Shown here piece by piece: positions 1-11,883 of a stretch of 64,000 nucleotides of DNA. Location: NCBI GenBank assembly GCA_963576475.1, contig OY754964.1:5384149-5448148 (forward strand). Reading direction: 5' to 3'. This DNA comes from Molanna angustata. Its lineage: Eukaryota; Arthropoda; Insecta; Trichoptera; Molannidae. Position 1 is the stretch's first letter, and every line of letters begins with the position of its first letter. The position numbers and the translations under genes are program-made. The notes beneath the pieces were generated by a model. It was not told where the DNA came from, did not search any database, and was given only the letters and a program-made list of their open reading frames with translations.

Positions 1-2370
1 ATATTGAATAAATAAATGTAATGCAGTATAATGTTACAGTAAAAACTATTAATCTTAGTAAAAATATACACTCACCACTGTGAATGTATCAAGTCATACA
101 AACAAATCGATGACATAGAAAATAAACAATGACTTCTTGTACTTTGCTACATTTCTCTCATAATTTTAAAGAATAAAATTTATTTAATGACATAACTCCA
201 TTGGCCAATTTCACCAATACATAAATCAACTTAATCAACCATTTCACCCCCCTTTCACTGAGGTTCATTATAGCAAAAATCAATTTTTTGATTCACCAGC
301 ATACAATTTTGCTTCACCAAACAATGTTATCACCGTTAAGTGACGCCGGCGCTTCAACTCTAAAGTCATCAAGCATTTTACAACTAAAATTATGACATTT
401 TAGCACAATACCATCCTGCAGATTTGTACCATGTTTTGTGTCATAAAATCAGTGTTTCATGTTATAATTTATATTTCATTTGATTTGTATATCATCCAGA
501 TATATTATTATCATATATTATTATCATATATTATTATCGAGGGTTTTTGAAACAGTTGAATTAGTTAATGAAGTAGACAAAAGTGGGTTATATACCCAAG
601 GGTGAAATGAAAAAAGAATTTACTTATTTCATAAATTAACTGTTATTTTTAAATCTCTCAATAAATATATTAAATAAAAAAATAAAAAATTATAACTGAT
701 GTTAACGAAAACAATAATGTCAGTGTGCACAATGCGCAGCGCAGGTAGCAGGTATGCGGTGTATGTAAACATGGTATCTGGTATACAGTGCTCATGGCCA
801 TTCACGACACTAATAGAAATATACTGATGAAATCAAAGTAATATTTTAATAAGTTGTTAAAATTGTAAATTACATATTTAAGAAAATTTGATTAATATTT
901 TCATAAAAGAAACAACATTAATTATGTGTTCTTGATTTTTATTTCATTTAATTTGAGTTTGTATTCTTATGCACCGGAAATTTAAGGAAAATGTTGGGTT
1001 TTAGTTGGTGAAAAGCAAATTCATTGAGTGATGCACTCAAGGATTTGAGATCTGATCAGGAAGTTAGTTGATGATACATATGATGTTCCTTGGTAAACGC
1101 GGCCATAAATCTTTGAGTGGATCAGTCAATAATTGACTAATAAAATTTTTGAATGATTTATACTTCACTGTATTGACAAACCATCTTACTTATAAAAATA
1201 AATTATCTTTAGTACCCGGTAATGAGCATGATTAATGAAAAAGTTTACTTATTAACCGTGACAATCTTTATTTCACCTTTCTTTAGTAGACGTCAAGTTA
1301 GGACAGGTCGAAAGGTTGTTTAACGCTTGACTAAGCGTCATACCAAATATATCAAAATGGCAGATCTTTCACATAATATGATCCGATGCATATTTTATAA
1401 TGACAGAAAATTTTCACACTTTTTACACGTTTTTCTTCATCGAAATCGTGTTCAGATTGACTCAACATGGCGCAACACGGTGTTTGTTTTCATTTCTCGA
1501 TATCACTTACGTCAGTCATCCTAAGATTACATCCATTTATCTATTTTTTGACATCTATGAAGCCATATAAAAAAAATAAATGATGGTGTTCATAAACAAT
1601 TCAGTTAACTATTTAGGGTGGGTTTTTTCATCCTTAGTTATAGTTATAGTTCAAGTTATTGTTATCGTTACCACTGGTTGCCACAAAGATGGATTTTTTC
1701 AACATTTAACCGCGTATTTAGCCCGTAACTATAGCCAGAAAAGTAACCAGCCAAAAATCAGTAGTTATAGTTAAATTTGACAGTTTTGATAGATTTTTGT
1801 TCATGACTGACCATTTAACGTTTGTACTGGTCGATTTCGTCAAATTTTGTTGTGTATATCAAAACAGAATAATATAATTATGATAGTAATATAAACATAC
1901 ATACATACATACAAATTATGGAATACATATTGTATTGAAAAAATAAATAAAAAAGTGTGGACGACTGCAAATTTTTAGCGCCTTCTATAAAGAAATAGTG
2001 AGATGTCTCTACATATAATTACCGATGACATTCGCAAACATTCAAAATTCAAATGCGTTCACCATATTACAGCAATTTTAAGACAACCGCCATTACTCGG
2101 AACCACAAATACATAAATAATAGAAAACGAGACACGGTATATTTTCTATCTTTTATATAGTATGAGCAAGAAAGAGATAGGAAACGCTCGGTGCGTACTG
2201 TTTACAATTTGTATAGAATATTGGCCCGGGGTCTTTATACCTGCAACACCCGTAAATTTAACCATGACATAACTACACTTGAAAAAAACCGTTTTAACCG
2301 TTATTTCTTGTATAACCCATAGTTATATTTTAACTATAACTACCTATTTATGTAACTATTCCATGAAAAA
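1..2370. other. AT-rich stretch without a recognisable gene
   Basis: No conserved exon is seen on either strand. If the IRS gene continues leftward this lies in one of its introns, because that gene enters from the right on the minus strand and its C-terminal exons are not found here. Short ORFs at 1327-1524 and 1580-1774 have no recognisable domain. Small direct repeats occur near 500-540 (ATATTATTATC-type) and 1890-1912 (CATA repeats). Confidence 0.5.
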
Positions 2371-2374
2371 AACG

Positions 2375-2530
2375 ATTACATGAAAATTCTTCGAAACACA
2401 ATTGTTCGAATGCGCAATTGTACGAATAACTATTTTTCGAAAATCAGTTATCAGAATGACAATTGTCCGAAAGCAAATTATTCAAACTAACATTTGTTGG
2501 AAAACCAATTAACCGAATTTAATATATTTT
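2375..2530. repeat. degenerate TTCGAA/AATTG periodic repeat, left block
   Basis: About eight imperfect units of roughly 18-20 bases alternate a TTCGAA-like word with an AATTG-like word. A matching block lies at 4873-5010, on the other side of the Tc1 insertion. The two blocks look like arms of an older element into which the Tc1 transposon jumped; this is inference. Confidence 0.55.
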
Positions 2531-3020
2531 TGTGTCATTATGTTGCCTCCTTTGACATATTTGTTGCCAGTAAAATATATTCGATGAAGACTATTATTAC
2601 TTGTTGTATTATTGTTGGGTACGTATGTTTGCACATTTTTAATAACTGATGTTTGACAGCGCGGGATAGCCTAGTTTGTACACCAGTTTATGTTTATCTA
2701 GTACTCACACCAATTTAGTTATTTTATTTTAATATTACAGTTACTTTTTTAAATATATAATGCAACTGGCTCACGCCAGTCGCAATTATAACTACAAACA
2801 AACCTAACCAACCTATTTTTACCAAAGTTTTGTAGGTTTAGGTTTAAAAAATAGGTGTACATCCTAGGATATCTGACAGCGCGGTGCGTCGCCATGTTGT
2901 TTATTCCATAGATTTTTATTAAACATAATATACTATGTAGATGTAGTACCTACTCCGTGCAAAAAGTGAGTCATTTGTTTTTGATTCATACAAAATTTGC
3001 TAACTACGACATCTAGTATA

Positions 3021-4812
3021 CACTAGTGGCATTAAGTGTGGACACTTTTTGACAAAATTTAATTTTCAATGGTAATTTCAGTTTATCTCTGGTTTTTTTG
3101 AAAAACCATTATGAAATACCTTTAATTATTAATGACTGGATGTTTATTGATGTGTTTTCCAATAAATTTAATGCATTTTTGTTAATTTATATTGATTTAT
3201 AGCCTTTTTGTATGCTTAAGTAATTTTGAGAGAAATGTATTTTGTTAATCACCTACACTTGTGTCGACTTAATATTCACTTTAAATGTGCATAGGTCATT
3301 AAAAACCCATTAATGTGGGTATTTATTATTTCTTCGTCCAATCAACGCTTATTTTTAGCAAAAGTCATCCATTTTAAACATGAATAAGTAAGTACTTCCT
3401 TTGGTTTTCTCAATGCTTACCAGACTTCAGTTTCATTTGAGATTTTACAGCTGTAGTCACTTTTAAAATTGAGTTTTCGTGCTATATAATTAAAAATGGT
3501 TATTAAACGAGTGGACTGGTCTCCATCAAAGAGGAGCAGAGCAGTTACTCTTCGCCAAGAGGGCTATACATATCAGGAGATAGCCATTAAACTAGGCAGC
3601 GGTGCGACTAAGTCAGGTGTTCGCAAAGTTTGTGGGCGATTTGAAGTGTCTAATAGCACCAAAAATGCCCATAAATCCGGAAGAAAGAAGAAGTTTAGTG
3701 TTCAAGATGAAAGACAACTCTGTAGACTTGCTCTTAAAAACCGTAGATTGAGCTCAAAACGGCTTCAGCAAGCTATGAAAGCATCTGGAGTTGATATCAG
3801 TGACAGGACAGTAAGACAAAAACTTTGCAAAAATGGCTTGAAGTCGAGAAGGCCTAGAAAAAAGCCTTTTTTGGATGAAAAGCAAAGAAAAAAACGCCTG
3901 ATTTGGGCTTTACAACATCAAGGCTGGACTACTGATGACTGGGCGAAAGTAATTTGGAGTGATGAGTCGCGTATTTCCATATTCGGAAGTGATGGTGTAA
4001 AATTCGTCAGGCGACGACTTGGAGAGGACATGCTTCCTGCATGTATGACGGCCACTATGAAGCACCCCATCAGCATAATGGTATGGGCTTGCATGTCCAG
4101 GAATGCTGTAGGTCGTCTACATATTGTTGATGGTACTATTAATGCCAATAAATACCAATCGGAGATCTTGGGACCCAAATTGCTGCCATCGATAGAGGAT
4201 CTGTTCCCAGGTCGACGTGAAGAGTGCATCTTCCAACAAGACAATGCTCCATGCCATACAGCCAAAACATCAATGAAATGGCTGGAAGACCACAGGATAA
4301 AGGTTTTATCTTGGCCAGGTAATAATCCAGACCTCAATCCAATCGAAAATTTGTGGTCAAGGCTTAAAATTATAGTCTCAAATCAAAATCCAAGCAATAA
4401 GAGGGAGCTGGTCGAGGCTGTAATTAAGGGCTGGTTCAGAGTGATTACTCCGGATAATTTAAGGTGATTAGTGGACTCCATACCAAGAAGAATAGAAGCA
4501 GTCATCAAAAGCAAAGGAGTCCCAACCAAATATTAAACAATAACGATGTGTTTATTACCTGTTGTTTTTGACACTGAATTGATGAATTTTTGACCCGCAT
4601 GCATCTAAATGTACAAAATGTTTTCTTTTTAATATTTTTTTTATTTTTATATGTATATCTATATTTTTTTATTTAAAATACCTTGCCACATGATATTCAG
4701 AAATAATATATATAAAAAATAAACGGTTCATAGTAATATATGAGTACAAATTGCAATTTTCTATCAAAAAAAAATCTTCCTGCAAAAGTGTCCACACTTA
4801 ATGCCACTAGTG
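3021..4812 (+). mobile_element. Tc1-like DNA transposon, near full length
   Basis: The element is 1,792 bp. Its ends are perfect inverted repeats of about 29 bp, 3021-3049 and 4784-4812, starting CACTAGTGGCATTAAGTGTG. It is flanked by TA on both sides (3019-3020 and 4813-4814), the standard Tc1/mariner target duplication. One transposase gene lies inside in plus orientation. The intact ends and nearly open frame suggest fairly recent activity. The host sequence on both sides contains an inverted word (CCATAGATTTTTA near 2905 and its complement near 4825), so the insertion is nested in an older repeat. Confidence 0.93.
3496..4536 (+). pseudogene. Tc1 transposase, interrupted by one TGA
   Basis: This is a DD34E transposase that cuts and pastes its own element in the nucleus. 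The N-terminal 110 residues look like the paired helix-turn-helix DNA-binding region. The catalytic triad is visible: D156 in VIWSDESRI, D249 in FQQDNAPCH and E284 in LNPIENLW, with 34 residues between the last two. The frame is open for 323 codons, then meets TGA at 4465-4467, and continues in the same frame for 22 more codons ending in GVPTKY before TAA at 4534. With the TGA read through, the length is about 346 residues, normal for Tc1. The TGA may be a CGA (Arg) to TGA change. All catalytic residues are upstream of it, so the truncated protein may keep part of its function; this is inference. Confidence 0.9.
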
Positions 4813-4872
4813 TATTATACTAAAAATCTATGGTTTATTCCTCTCACAATACTACCAACATGACGTCATAAA

Positions 4873-5010
4873 AGTTCGAACAATTGTAAATTCTGATAAT
4901 TGTGTGTTCGGAAAATTGTTTTTCGAAAAAATGTGATTTGAATAATTGCCATTCGTAAAATTGATTTTCGTAAAATTGAGCATTCGAATAATTGTTTTTC
5001 GAATAATTTT
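4873..5010. repeat. degenerate TTCGAA/AATTG periodic repeat, right block
   Basis: Imperfect units with TTCGAATAATTG-like words recur about every 18-20 bases. It mirrors the block at 2375-2530 on the other side of the Tc1 element and is probably part of the same older repeat. Confidence 0.55.
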
Positions 5011-5011
5011 C

Positions 5012-5110
5012 CTGTCACGCATCTGTCGTGCTTTCTTTTATAAGGTAATACACACCCACACACCTGTCACTGGTAACCACACATTGTGAGATGTCGTGAT
5101 GATATATGTA
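5012..5110 (+). repeat. short dispersed repeat ending in a GATGGTATGTATG-like word
   Basis: Contains a TATAAGGTAATACACACCC-like stretch, then CCTGTCACTGGTAACC, then ATTGTGAGATGTCGTGATG. Closely related copies are seen at 44780-44862 (plus) and 63868-63960 (minus), and partial copies at 35390-35440, 56290-56330, 63105-63152 and 63340-63385. No coding capacity. Confidence 0.6.
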
Positions 5111-5729
5111 ACTTAGTAATATGTTATACTTAATAATGGCAGACGATGATTAGTGTGTTCGTTTCTGAAATGGGTATTTGGCAAATTTGTCTTCATTAAC
5201 AACTAAATCGGTTTGCCCAAGTGTCACTTGGACGTTGATTACGATTGTGTAGCTCGGATAGACCGTGACCAGACATAGCTTGTTTTGATTTGTCAGTACT
5301 TTGCCTGAGCAAAATATATTTGTGAATTAAAGAGGCCGAACAACGTTCGGGCAGATCGTGTTTATGCATGTTTTAGTGTTTATATTTGTTCACAGAATTT
5401 AGTTGTGCACAGTTCGTTGCCGTGACTTTTGTAATAAAGTGTAAAAAAAAAACTGTCAATTTTTAGACACCTCTTCTGTCAAAAATCCACCAGTTAAGTG
5501 GTTAATACAAGATAAGTGCCTCACTTCCGAATAGTCTAATGCTCAAAACCATTTATCACAATAACACATAGATTGATATAATTAATTTGTCTGTACAGTT
5601 TACTTTTCAAATCAGATATTTGTGCTATATTAGTTCAAATATCTTAGATGGTCTATAAATTAACTAAATTAATAAATCCATCTTCAACACATTAAAAATA
5701 TAAAATTGTATTAAATATGAGATACAAAC

Positions 5730-5916
5730 CGTCGAATACTGGTGAGAGAATATTCGATGGTGTCTGCCGCCTTGGAATCTGCTGGGATGTGGACGTTGAT
5801 TGGACGAATCTTTACCAGAGTCAATGTCTTGTCAGTCAACCACAAGTTGTAAAGCCCAATTATATTCTTCGAGGCTCCCAAACCCTTCTTCTGAACGTTC
5901 ACTTGCCAAACATGCT
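5730..5916 (-). CDS. chico: IRS/chico exon 2, PTB domain (first half)
   Basis: The exon encodes HVWQVNVQKKGLGASKN, then a GLYNLWLTDKTLTLVKI stretch, ending ...LTSIRR before donor GTTTGT at 5729. HVWQV, KGLG, the I-G-x-Y-x-L-x-L-T strand and the SIRR helix start are the standard landmarks of the IRS PTB domain, which binds NPXpY in the receptor juxtamembrane region. The exon is 187 nt; the splice to exon 1 keeps frame. The acceptor lies about 20 bases from a dispersed repeat starting near 5935. Confidence 0.9.
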
Positions 5917-8098
5917 CTGGAAAATATCAAATATTGGAATATTTTTTTAATTTCATATACGCAAACATTGGATTTTGTTCCCAATCGGGAGTGACATAAT
6001 ATTATTATTGACAAAGTTGGGATATTATAGAAGAACCAGGAACTCAAGGAACCTACAGGGCTTACGACCTGTCATCGGCTGGTTTACGTGATCACTTTAT
6101 GCGCTTGCGCAACGTTCACTAATTATTGAGTTCTCAAAGTTTGTCAATAAAAATATCAAATAATGAATATACGAGGGATATATAATATATAGTTCTGTCT
6201 CTGTCTCAAAATACAATGGTAAATAATAGGTATTTATTCATCATAAATCCATTAACAAGAGTCTGAAGAACATTTTATTTTGTTTTTACTCCTCACTAAC
6301 CCGAGGGGATATAGTGGGGAGTTATGATTTCGCAATTTTTAAGGCTATTTTTTTTGCAGATTATCAACTAGTATCATGCTGAGATTGTATTCTGAAAGTT
6401 TCATCACAATGTATCTGTGTGTATGTGCTATGTGCAGTGTGATATGTACGGCGTGTGCATTTTACATTATCGATTATAGACTAATGTACTCATTCGATTC
6501 TATTCAAATTTTGCAAATATGTATATCTAATACTTGATGAGATCCCATTAGATTTTGAACGATATATGAATAGTGCTTCTCAATTTTTTTAACTATCAAA
6601 TATTTCAATGTGACCCCAAGCTCAGGAAAATTAAAATTTGAAATTTTTATTTTCAAATTCGTAAAAAGGCACATCACTTTCATAAAATGGCATTGAAGAG
6701 TTATCAAGTATTCATAATAAAATATTTAAATAAAAAATAACTTAACAAACTCATTTCATGAAAATGCAAAATATTCTATACAAAATTTGAATACTTTATA
6801 GAATGACTTGTTAGTGAGGAGTTTAGCGTTGGCCACAACCCACTCTTTTTAATTTGTACACAAACATGACAGTAGTTTGTACTGTTATATATTGATGCGT
6901 GCGGCATTCAGTTCAGTCTGCCTACTCCATTAACAAATGGTAGGTATGTACAAATCTGTGATTTCATTATATATTTTATATATCTTTTCTTCTTTTGTTT
7001 AGTTTATAATATTTTTCAGGAATCATTCACTTTTTTAATATCACATCATTTTCATACAAATAATAAGAAAAAAATATTACGATATTTACCTTAATTGAAT
7101 AAATTACACAAAAACTTTGTTTATCCCACAGTTAAGATAAGATCTCGTAATGGAGGGAGGAAAAGTTTAACTTTAATTTAAATTTAACATTAAGTAGGTA
7201 CCTACATTAGTTTTAATTGTTTACAATATAACACTATTGAATGTATAACACTGATAAGAGTGGGTATTCCCCTCTTTCATAATTAGATTTAGACATTTAT
7301 TTATTATATCACAATACAGCATATTCATGTTAGGTGATCAACAACGCCCCACTAGGCATTACCTGTTCTGTTCATTCATTTCTGTTCATTATTGTTGCCA
7401 GTATTGTGTTATTTTTTTGCTTAATTTTATTTGTGTTGATTAAATATTTCATTTCATAAATACATATATATCTCAATTATTGATGATTTATCTGCCAGTT
7501 GATTGATTTGCGATTCAAAAAATAATAAGTTTCTTGTCAAGAGCATTTTAAATAATCATGAACTATGTTGAATAATGCAATATTGTCGGCCTTCATGGTT
7601 CAGTTGGTTAGGTATCTGACTGCTGATCCAAGGGTCCTGGGTTCGATTCCCAGTGGAGACACATTTTTTAATTGAGCTTTCAGTCTGAGTCTGTGAGACG
7701 ATAAATATTGTAAGTCTCCAGAATGTGGCAACTTGTTATTGGGTGTGTGTTAAATAATTATTTGACATAGCACCTATTAGTTGCTCGAGAAGCTATATAA
7801 AATAAAATAAATAATAAATTAAGATTGAACACAACATAATTACCTTTAGACATTTAAAAATAAAAATATTGGACATATAAGAATGCACAAATACCTATAT
7901 TCCAACTGTTGATTCGTTCATGAGAATTCAATTCTCTTAATGAATCGACATTATTAAGCCAAGATGCTTGTACGAAGGAAAATTTTGTATGGTGTAGTGG
8001 ACTTTTTGCATGCTAATAACACCAACTAGAGGCCTCGCAGCATATATGTTCCCATACATGGATTTACTCAGAATTCGGAGTAGAACATTTTATGTGAG

Positions 8099-8140
<42 letters not shown>

Positions 8141-9882
8141 GTCCCCCCCTTATAACTTTTGATCCGCTCAATTTACAGAGCCCAAATTTTCAGAATATAT
8201 AAACAGTTATAGGCCTACAAAACTTTTATACTCAGAATTGTGAATTTTTGTTTCAGTCAGGGGTTATCAACTTTTGAATTTTTACTTTATTTTTCCATAT
8301 ATCTCAGAAACCATAAAAGCTAGAACGCTGAAAATTGGTATAAAGATAGACAAATACAAAATCTCAAATTAATTTTTTTTTTTTAATTCCAGTGTTTCTC
8401 AAACATTTTTTATTAAGAAAAATATTTTAATTATGATAAATTTATGAGTTCTGCCTATATTTCCATTTTTTTTTAAATATCGAAAAAAGCCGAAACACCC
8501 CAACTAGATAATTTAATTTTATATAAAAAATATAAACATTGTATTAGCACATCTCAATTTTTTTTTAACAATTTTTATAAAAATTGAATTTAGTGACGAC
8601 ATCACTTCATACAATTTGTATGGTAGTCGCCTATACACAATATGTAAGAAGACTTAATAGTTTGATACTTAAATCTCCAAACATACATACATACCATCAT
8701 ACTGTTTTCATATTTTGTGTAGCAAAAACAGACTGACCTCCATACTATCCTATCCTGACAAACATACCTACATGTTTTATATAGAAAATAAAATATCTTC
8801 AAATATTTATTAATTTGTGTTGTTCATAGTTTGGTACGTATTCTTTGATTATGCATACTATCGCCATCGACAGTTGGATCTCATGTGTTACATGCAACTA
8901 GTATATATCTCAACTGTGTGCAAGAAATACTCTTTGTGGTTTTCATAAACAATACAACAATTTTTATTGCTTTTTTTATTTGAAACTGCATTCTATCAGT
9001 CTGTTGGAAAATGTGATTTTAGTTGTTGACAACCGAAATGCTATTGCCAGATGAATAAAAATCATGAGAGGGAATGAGCATGAATCTTGTAAATAATATA
9101 AGTCCCTTGTTTATAAATAACATTCAAAATTAATTAATATGTTTAATTTAATGTTTCTTTATTTGGTAATTATGTACAAGTTGTGTCACTCTTATTTACT
9201 TATTTTTAAGATTTTCAAACCTGTGCCAGGGCTAAAGCATTTTGAAATAATGATAACAAATAGTGAATACCGAACTCACAACAACAACAGTTGGATATCA
9301 TGTGTTGCTTGTAACTAGTTATATAAACTGGATTTAAAGTTCAATACATTTTTTATTAAGATGCTGGACTAAATCAGAATAATATGTAAACAAGGATAAT
9401 ATAGAATGTTTTTTTTTTGTTTACATTTTGTTCACCCTCATAATAAACAAAATATAATTGCACAAATTATGTAGGTACAGGGGCATGATGAAATGTGTAT
9501 TTAAAAATAAAATATACTAACGTCTGGGATGTGGTGTGGCATGAGGTGGTGTTCCGGGATGCAACTGCTGAAGCAGCGCCTCCAACCAAGACAGGAGTTC
9601 CTCCTCACCGTCAGCCACCAGACAGAGACATTCCTCCCTCATGTACAAGGCCACGACATGGCGCTGCCGCAGATCCAAACGGCGAGTGATGTTGAAGCAG
9701 CTCTTCAGGGGAATAACTTTCTTGGCCTGACCTCCACATTTCCACTTTTTCTCCGACTCGTAATACTCCAGCCGCGCTGAACTGTCGGGGGTTTCACCCT
9801 TCAACACGAAATATTTTTTTTTCATAGTCTTCAACTTCTTGAGGTACCCCCGCTTCACAGCCCCCCCACCGTCCTCCGCCAT
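5730..9882 (-). CDS. chico: insulin receptor substrate (IRS/chico), 5' part of gene
   Basis: IRS is the cytoplasmic docking protein that binds activated insulin receptor and recruits PI3-kinase. Two exons are supported: 9882-9522 (PH domain) and 5916-5730 (PTB domain). Exon 1 ends with one base of a codon before donor GTTAGT; exon 2 begins with two bases after TTTTCCAG, so the splice restores a Gln codon and the frame. The order PH then PTB with a short linker is diagnostic for IRS proteins. ATG at 9882 starts MAEDGGG and is followed directly by the PH fold; an open frame upstream to 10074 is probably 5' UTR. The remainder of the PTB domain and the long tyrosine-motif tail are not found in 1-5729, so the gene continues past the left edge. 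The 3.6-kb intron holds a SINE, a 0.9-kb dispersed repeat and a MITE-like repeat. Confidence 0.92.
5935..6160. repeat. MITE-like dispersed repeat R1, copy a
   Basis: Contains CAAACATTGGATTTTGTTCC, a CGGGAGT word, then CAGGGCTTACGACCTGTCAT and GTGATCACTTTATGCGCTTG. The same blocks recur at 19310-19400, 19700-19850, 21275-21570, 22530-22760 and (fragment) 24370-24450, in both orientations and partly rearranged. No ORF is conserved between copies, so it is non-autonomous. It sits immediately upstream of the IRS PTB exon acceptor on the minus strand. Confidence 0.65.
6161..7586. other. AT-rich intron DNA of IRS, no feature recognised
   Basis: Intron 1 sequence between the R1 repeat and a SINE. 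No exon-like conserved stretch was found on either strand. An inverted TAGGTACCTA word occurs at about 7197, common in lepidopteran DNA. Confidence 0.45.
7587..7812 (+). mobile_element. tRNA-derived SINE, family A
   Basis: The head (7589-7662) is tRNA-like: box A-like TGGTTCAGTTGGTTAGGTA and box B GGTTCGATTCC. The body includes GAATGTGGCAACTTGTTATT and a GGGTGTGTGTT word; the tail is AT-rich with TAAAATAAA. Other copies: 34212-34432 (minus), 48254-48412 (plus, 5'-truncated) and 49601-49750 (minus). The head does not fold as a complete tRNA with paired acceptor ends, so it is a SINE and not a tRNA gene. Confidence 0.8.
8009..8905 (+). repeat. 0.9-kb dispersed repeat R2, copy 1
   Basis: Nearly the whole segment recurs in inverted orientation at 46358-47216. 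Shared words include AGGCCTACAAAACTTTTATA, AAACCATAAAAGCTAGAACG and CATCGACAGTTGGATCTCAT. A third fragment of its right end is at about 9285-9330. It contains a (GT)n run. No conserved ORF is seen; it may be a non-autonomous transposon or an untranslated region of a larger element. Confidence 0.75.
8102..8138. repeat. (GT)n microsatellite
   Basis: About 18 GT units in the R2 repeat. The other R2 copy has only a short AC run at the equivalent place, so the run expanded here after dispersal. Confidence 0.9.
9522..9882 (-). CDS. chico: IRS/chico exon 1, PH domain
   Basis: The exon encodes residues 1-120. GYLKKLKTMKKKYFVLKG is the first PH strand pair, SARLEYYESEKKWK the next strands, IPLKSCFNITRRLD the middle, and EELLSWLEALLQQL the C-terminal helix with its invariant Trp. 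PH domains of IRS bind phosphoinositides at the plasma membrane. The start ATG at 9882 is preceded by a GC-rich leader. The donor is GTTAGT at 9521. Confidence 0.92.
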
Positions 9883-10760
9883 GGTAGAGGCGCCCCTATC
9901 CGAATGACCCGAAGAAGAAACACTCGCGCATACTCGCGCTTGTTTACAAACAGCTACCGCCGCTCGCCCGCAGCTATCGAGCGTCGCGCGACTTAATGAA
10001 TGATCCGCAGGGCCTCGACGAAATGTTATGCGCGCATTTCCTTCGTACGTAACGACGGACCAAAACAAGCGCATTCCAGGTCAATGAAAGCCAGGAAACG
10101 TCGTACCTATAGTGAACGCTATCGCTGTCTGACGTTAGCTGCCAGCGAACAACCGAGCGAGACGGCGATACATATAGGTACCCAGACAGACGTAGTAATG
10201 TACGTGCAAAACATTGCTACATGAAAGTCACGCTTTACTATTTTTCCAAATAGCGAGTCAATTTTACCCTCTACGATCATACACAGCAATTTTCGATACG
10301 ATCCGATCGAAATTCAATAGTCACATTGCACTGAAACGTACGCAAATATCAAAATTGCGTGTTCGATTAAAGATCGACAGAGACCATATTAGACACACGA
10401 TCAAAACAATATATTACGACAGAATACATTTCGACACTTTCACGATGTCACACTCGAATATAATTTAAATATTACGAACGAAATGAACGATAGTTTTACT
10501 ACAGATTAAAACAATAAATTATAACGAAGAAACTCATACACGCACTGAAAATACGTCTCACGAAAAAATAGTGACAGATAAAAAATGTGCTCACGTTTAA
10601 ACGATAAACTTTCCAAAAATCAGCTGTATTTGTTCACAAAAAATATTAATCCATAAGTAATATTTATGTTATTGATGAACTATAAGCGATAAATGTAAAT
10701 ACAACAGCGTTGTACATTTTTTTCGATAAAATATAATGTTTTTACGCCGCCCGTATAGTC
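9883..10760 (-). promoter_or_regulatory. GC-richer 5' UTR and promoter region of IRS
   Basis: Upstream of the IRS ATG the sequence becomes much richer in G, C and CpG than the surrounding DNA (for example CGCTCGCCCGCAGCTATCGA near 9962), then returns to AT-rich past about 10760. The frame is open on the minus strand to 10074 but that extension shows no IRS similarity and is read as leader. No TATA box or start-site motif can be fixed by eye. Confidence 0.45.
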
Positions 10761-11315
10761 GGTCCATAGACGATTGTAGACGATTATCGAATCTTTAAAA
10801 TACACAGAAAACACCAACGAGATCAGAAATATTTTTGTTTACAAACATTACGAGAGAAAAAATGTTTATAGTAGGTACTGAGTAGTACAAAAATAATGAT
10901 AGTCAAAATCTTGATTAATTTGAACATTTTTGGATTAATCCAATGTTTTTCAAATTTTATTATATTCACTTTCATTCAAATATGCAGATACATTCGTGTT
11001 TTCTTTTGTACAATCAAATAAATAACTCCAGAAATACATAATCATAATTTATTTTTTCTTAATTATTTTATATTATATAGTACAATCTTGTTATTTATAT
11101 GTATAATTTTACACAAATTCATAATATACTCTATTTGCGTAGACAGCCTGTATCCGAAAACTTGTGATTCAAAAGTTTATATAATTGATACATATTTTAA
11201 TACAAAGGTAAATTAAAATTTTCGACCAGAAGAAATTAATAAAATTCTATTTCAATTTATGATATTATTTTTTCAAATATTTTTTGTTTTTATTCCATTA
11301 TATTTTAACTACGAC
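10761..11315. other. AT-rich intergenic DNA, nothing recognised
   Basis: No exon, repeat family or motif recognised on either strand. Confidence 0.4.
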
Positions 11316-11319
11316 AGAT

Positions 11320-11485
11320 TTGCACAGTTGGTAAGCCCTTTGGTTTCTGTGCGGGTGTCTTGGGTTCGATATCCAGCAGAGGAAAATTATTTAAATTGAT
11401 TTCTCATGCAAATATTGCTTCTCTGGGATGGATACACTGGTTAGTTGGAAGAAATTGCCATATGGCAATAAACTCGCCACTTGCG
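11320..11485 (+). mobile_element. tRNA-derived SINE, family C
   Basis: tRNA-like head with box A-like GCACAGTTGGTAAGCCC and box B-like GGGTTCGATATCC, then a body ending GGAAGAAATTGCCATATGGC and AATAAACTCGCCACTTGC. The last block recurs at about 24608-24650 next to a (TAAA)n tail, so this 3' module is shared by more than one retroelement, a usual relation between a SINE and its partner LINE. Confidence 0.6.
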
Positions 11486-11883
11486 CAGGGTGCAAGGAAG
11501 TGTTTGTTATTATTATAAATAAGAGACTGCGGATTATTTTGTTTCTCAAGTATTTTAGTTTGTTTAAAATGTTTTCTTTAACTATCTTGAAATCATTATT
11601 TCATACCGCTCAAGCCAAATACAATATTGTGTGTAGAGGCATGAATAAAGAGATGTGTTATTGGTTTACTATGCATCACTCTGATTTTGAATGGGAAAAG
11701 CATAGAACACACTAACTATAGGGATAAGTGAATATATTGTTTTTTTTTTTACATTAACATTACAAGAATAGTTTAAGAAAAATATGTTGCTACTCAAAAT
11801 TCGTTTCCTATTTTGTTTTGGAAACCTCTTTGAATGCCTTTTTATGATAATGTTGTTGCACTTGTAAAATAAGAACAGTTTCT

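Noticed and set aside
3918..4337. 139-codon minus-strand frame
   Set aside because: Lies antisense inside the Tc1 transposase, which has clear catalytic motifs.
7589..7662. tRNA gene (also considered at 30862-30940)
   Set aside because: Boxes A and B are present but acceptor stems do not pair, and both are followed by SINE bodies repeated elsewhere.
9883..10074. N-terminal extension of IRS to 10074
   Set aside because: No PH or IRS similarity; the ATG at 9882 directly precedes the PH domain and the upstream region looks like a GC-rich leader.
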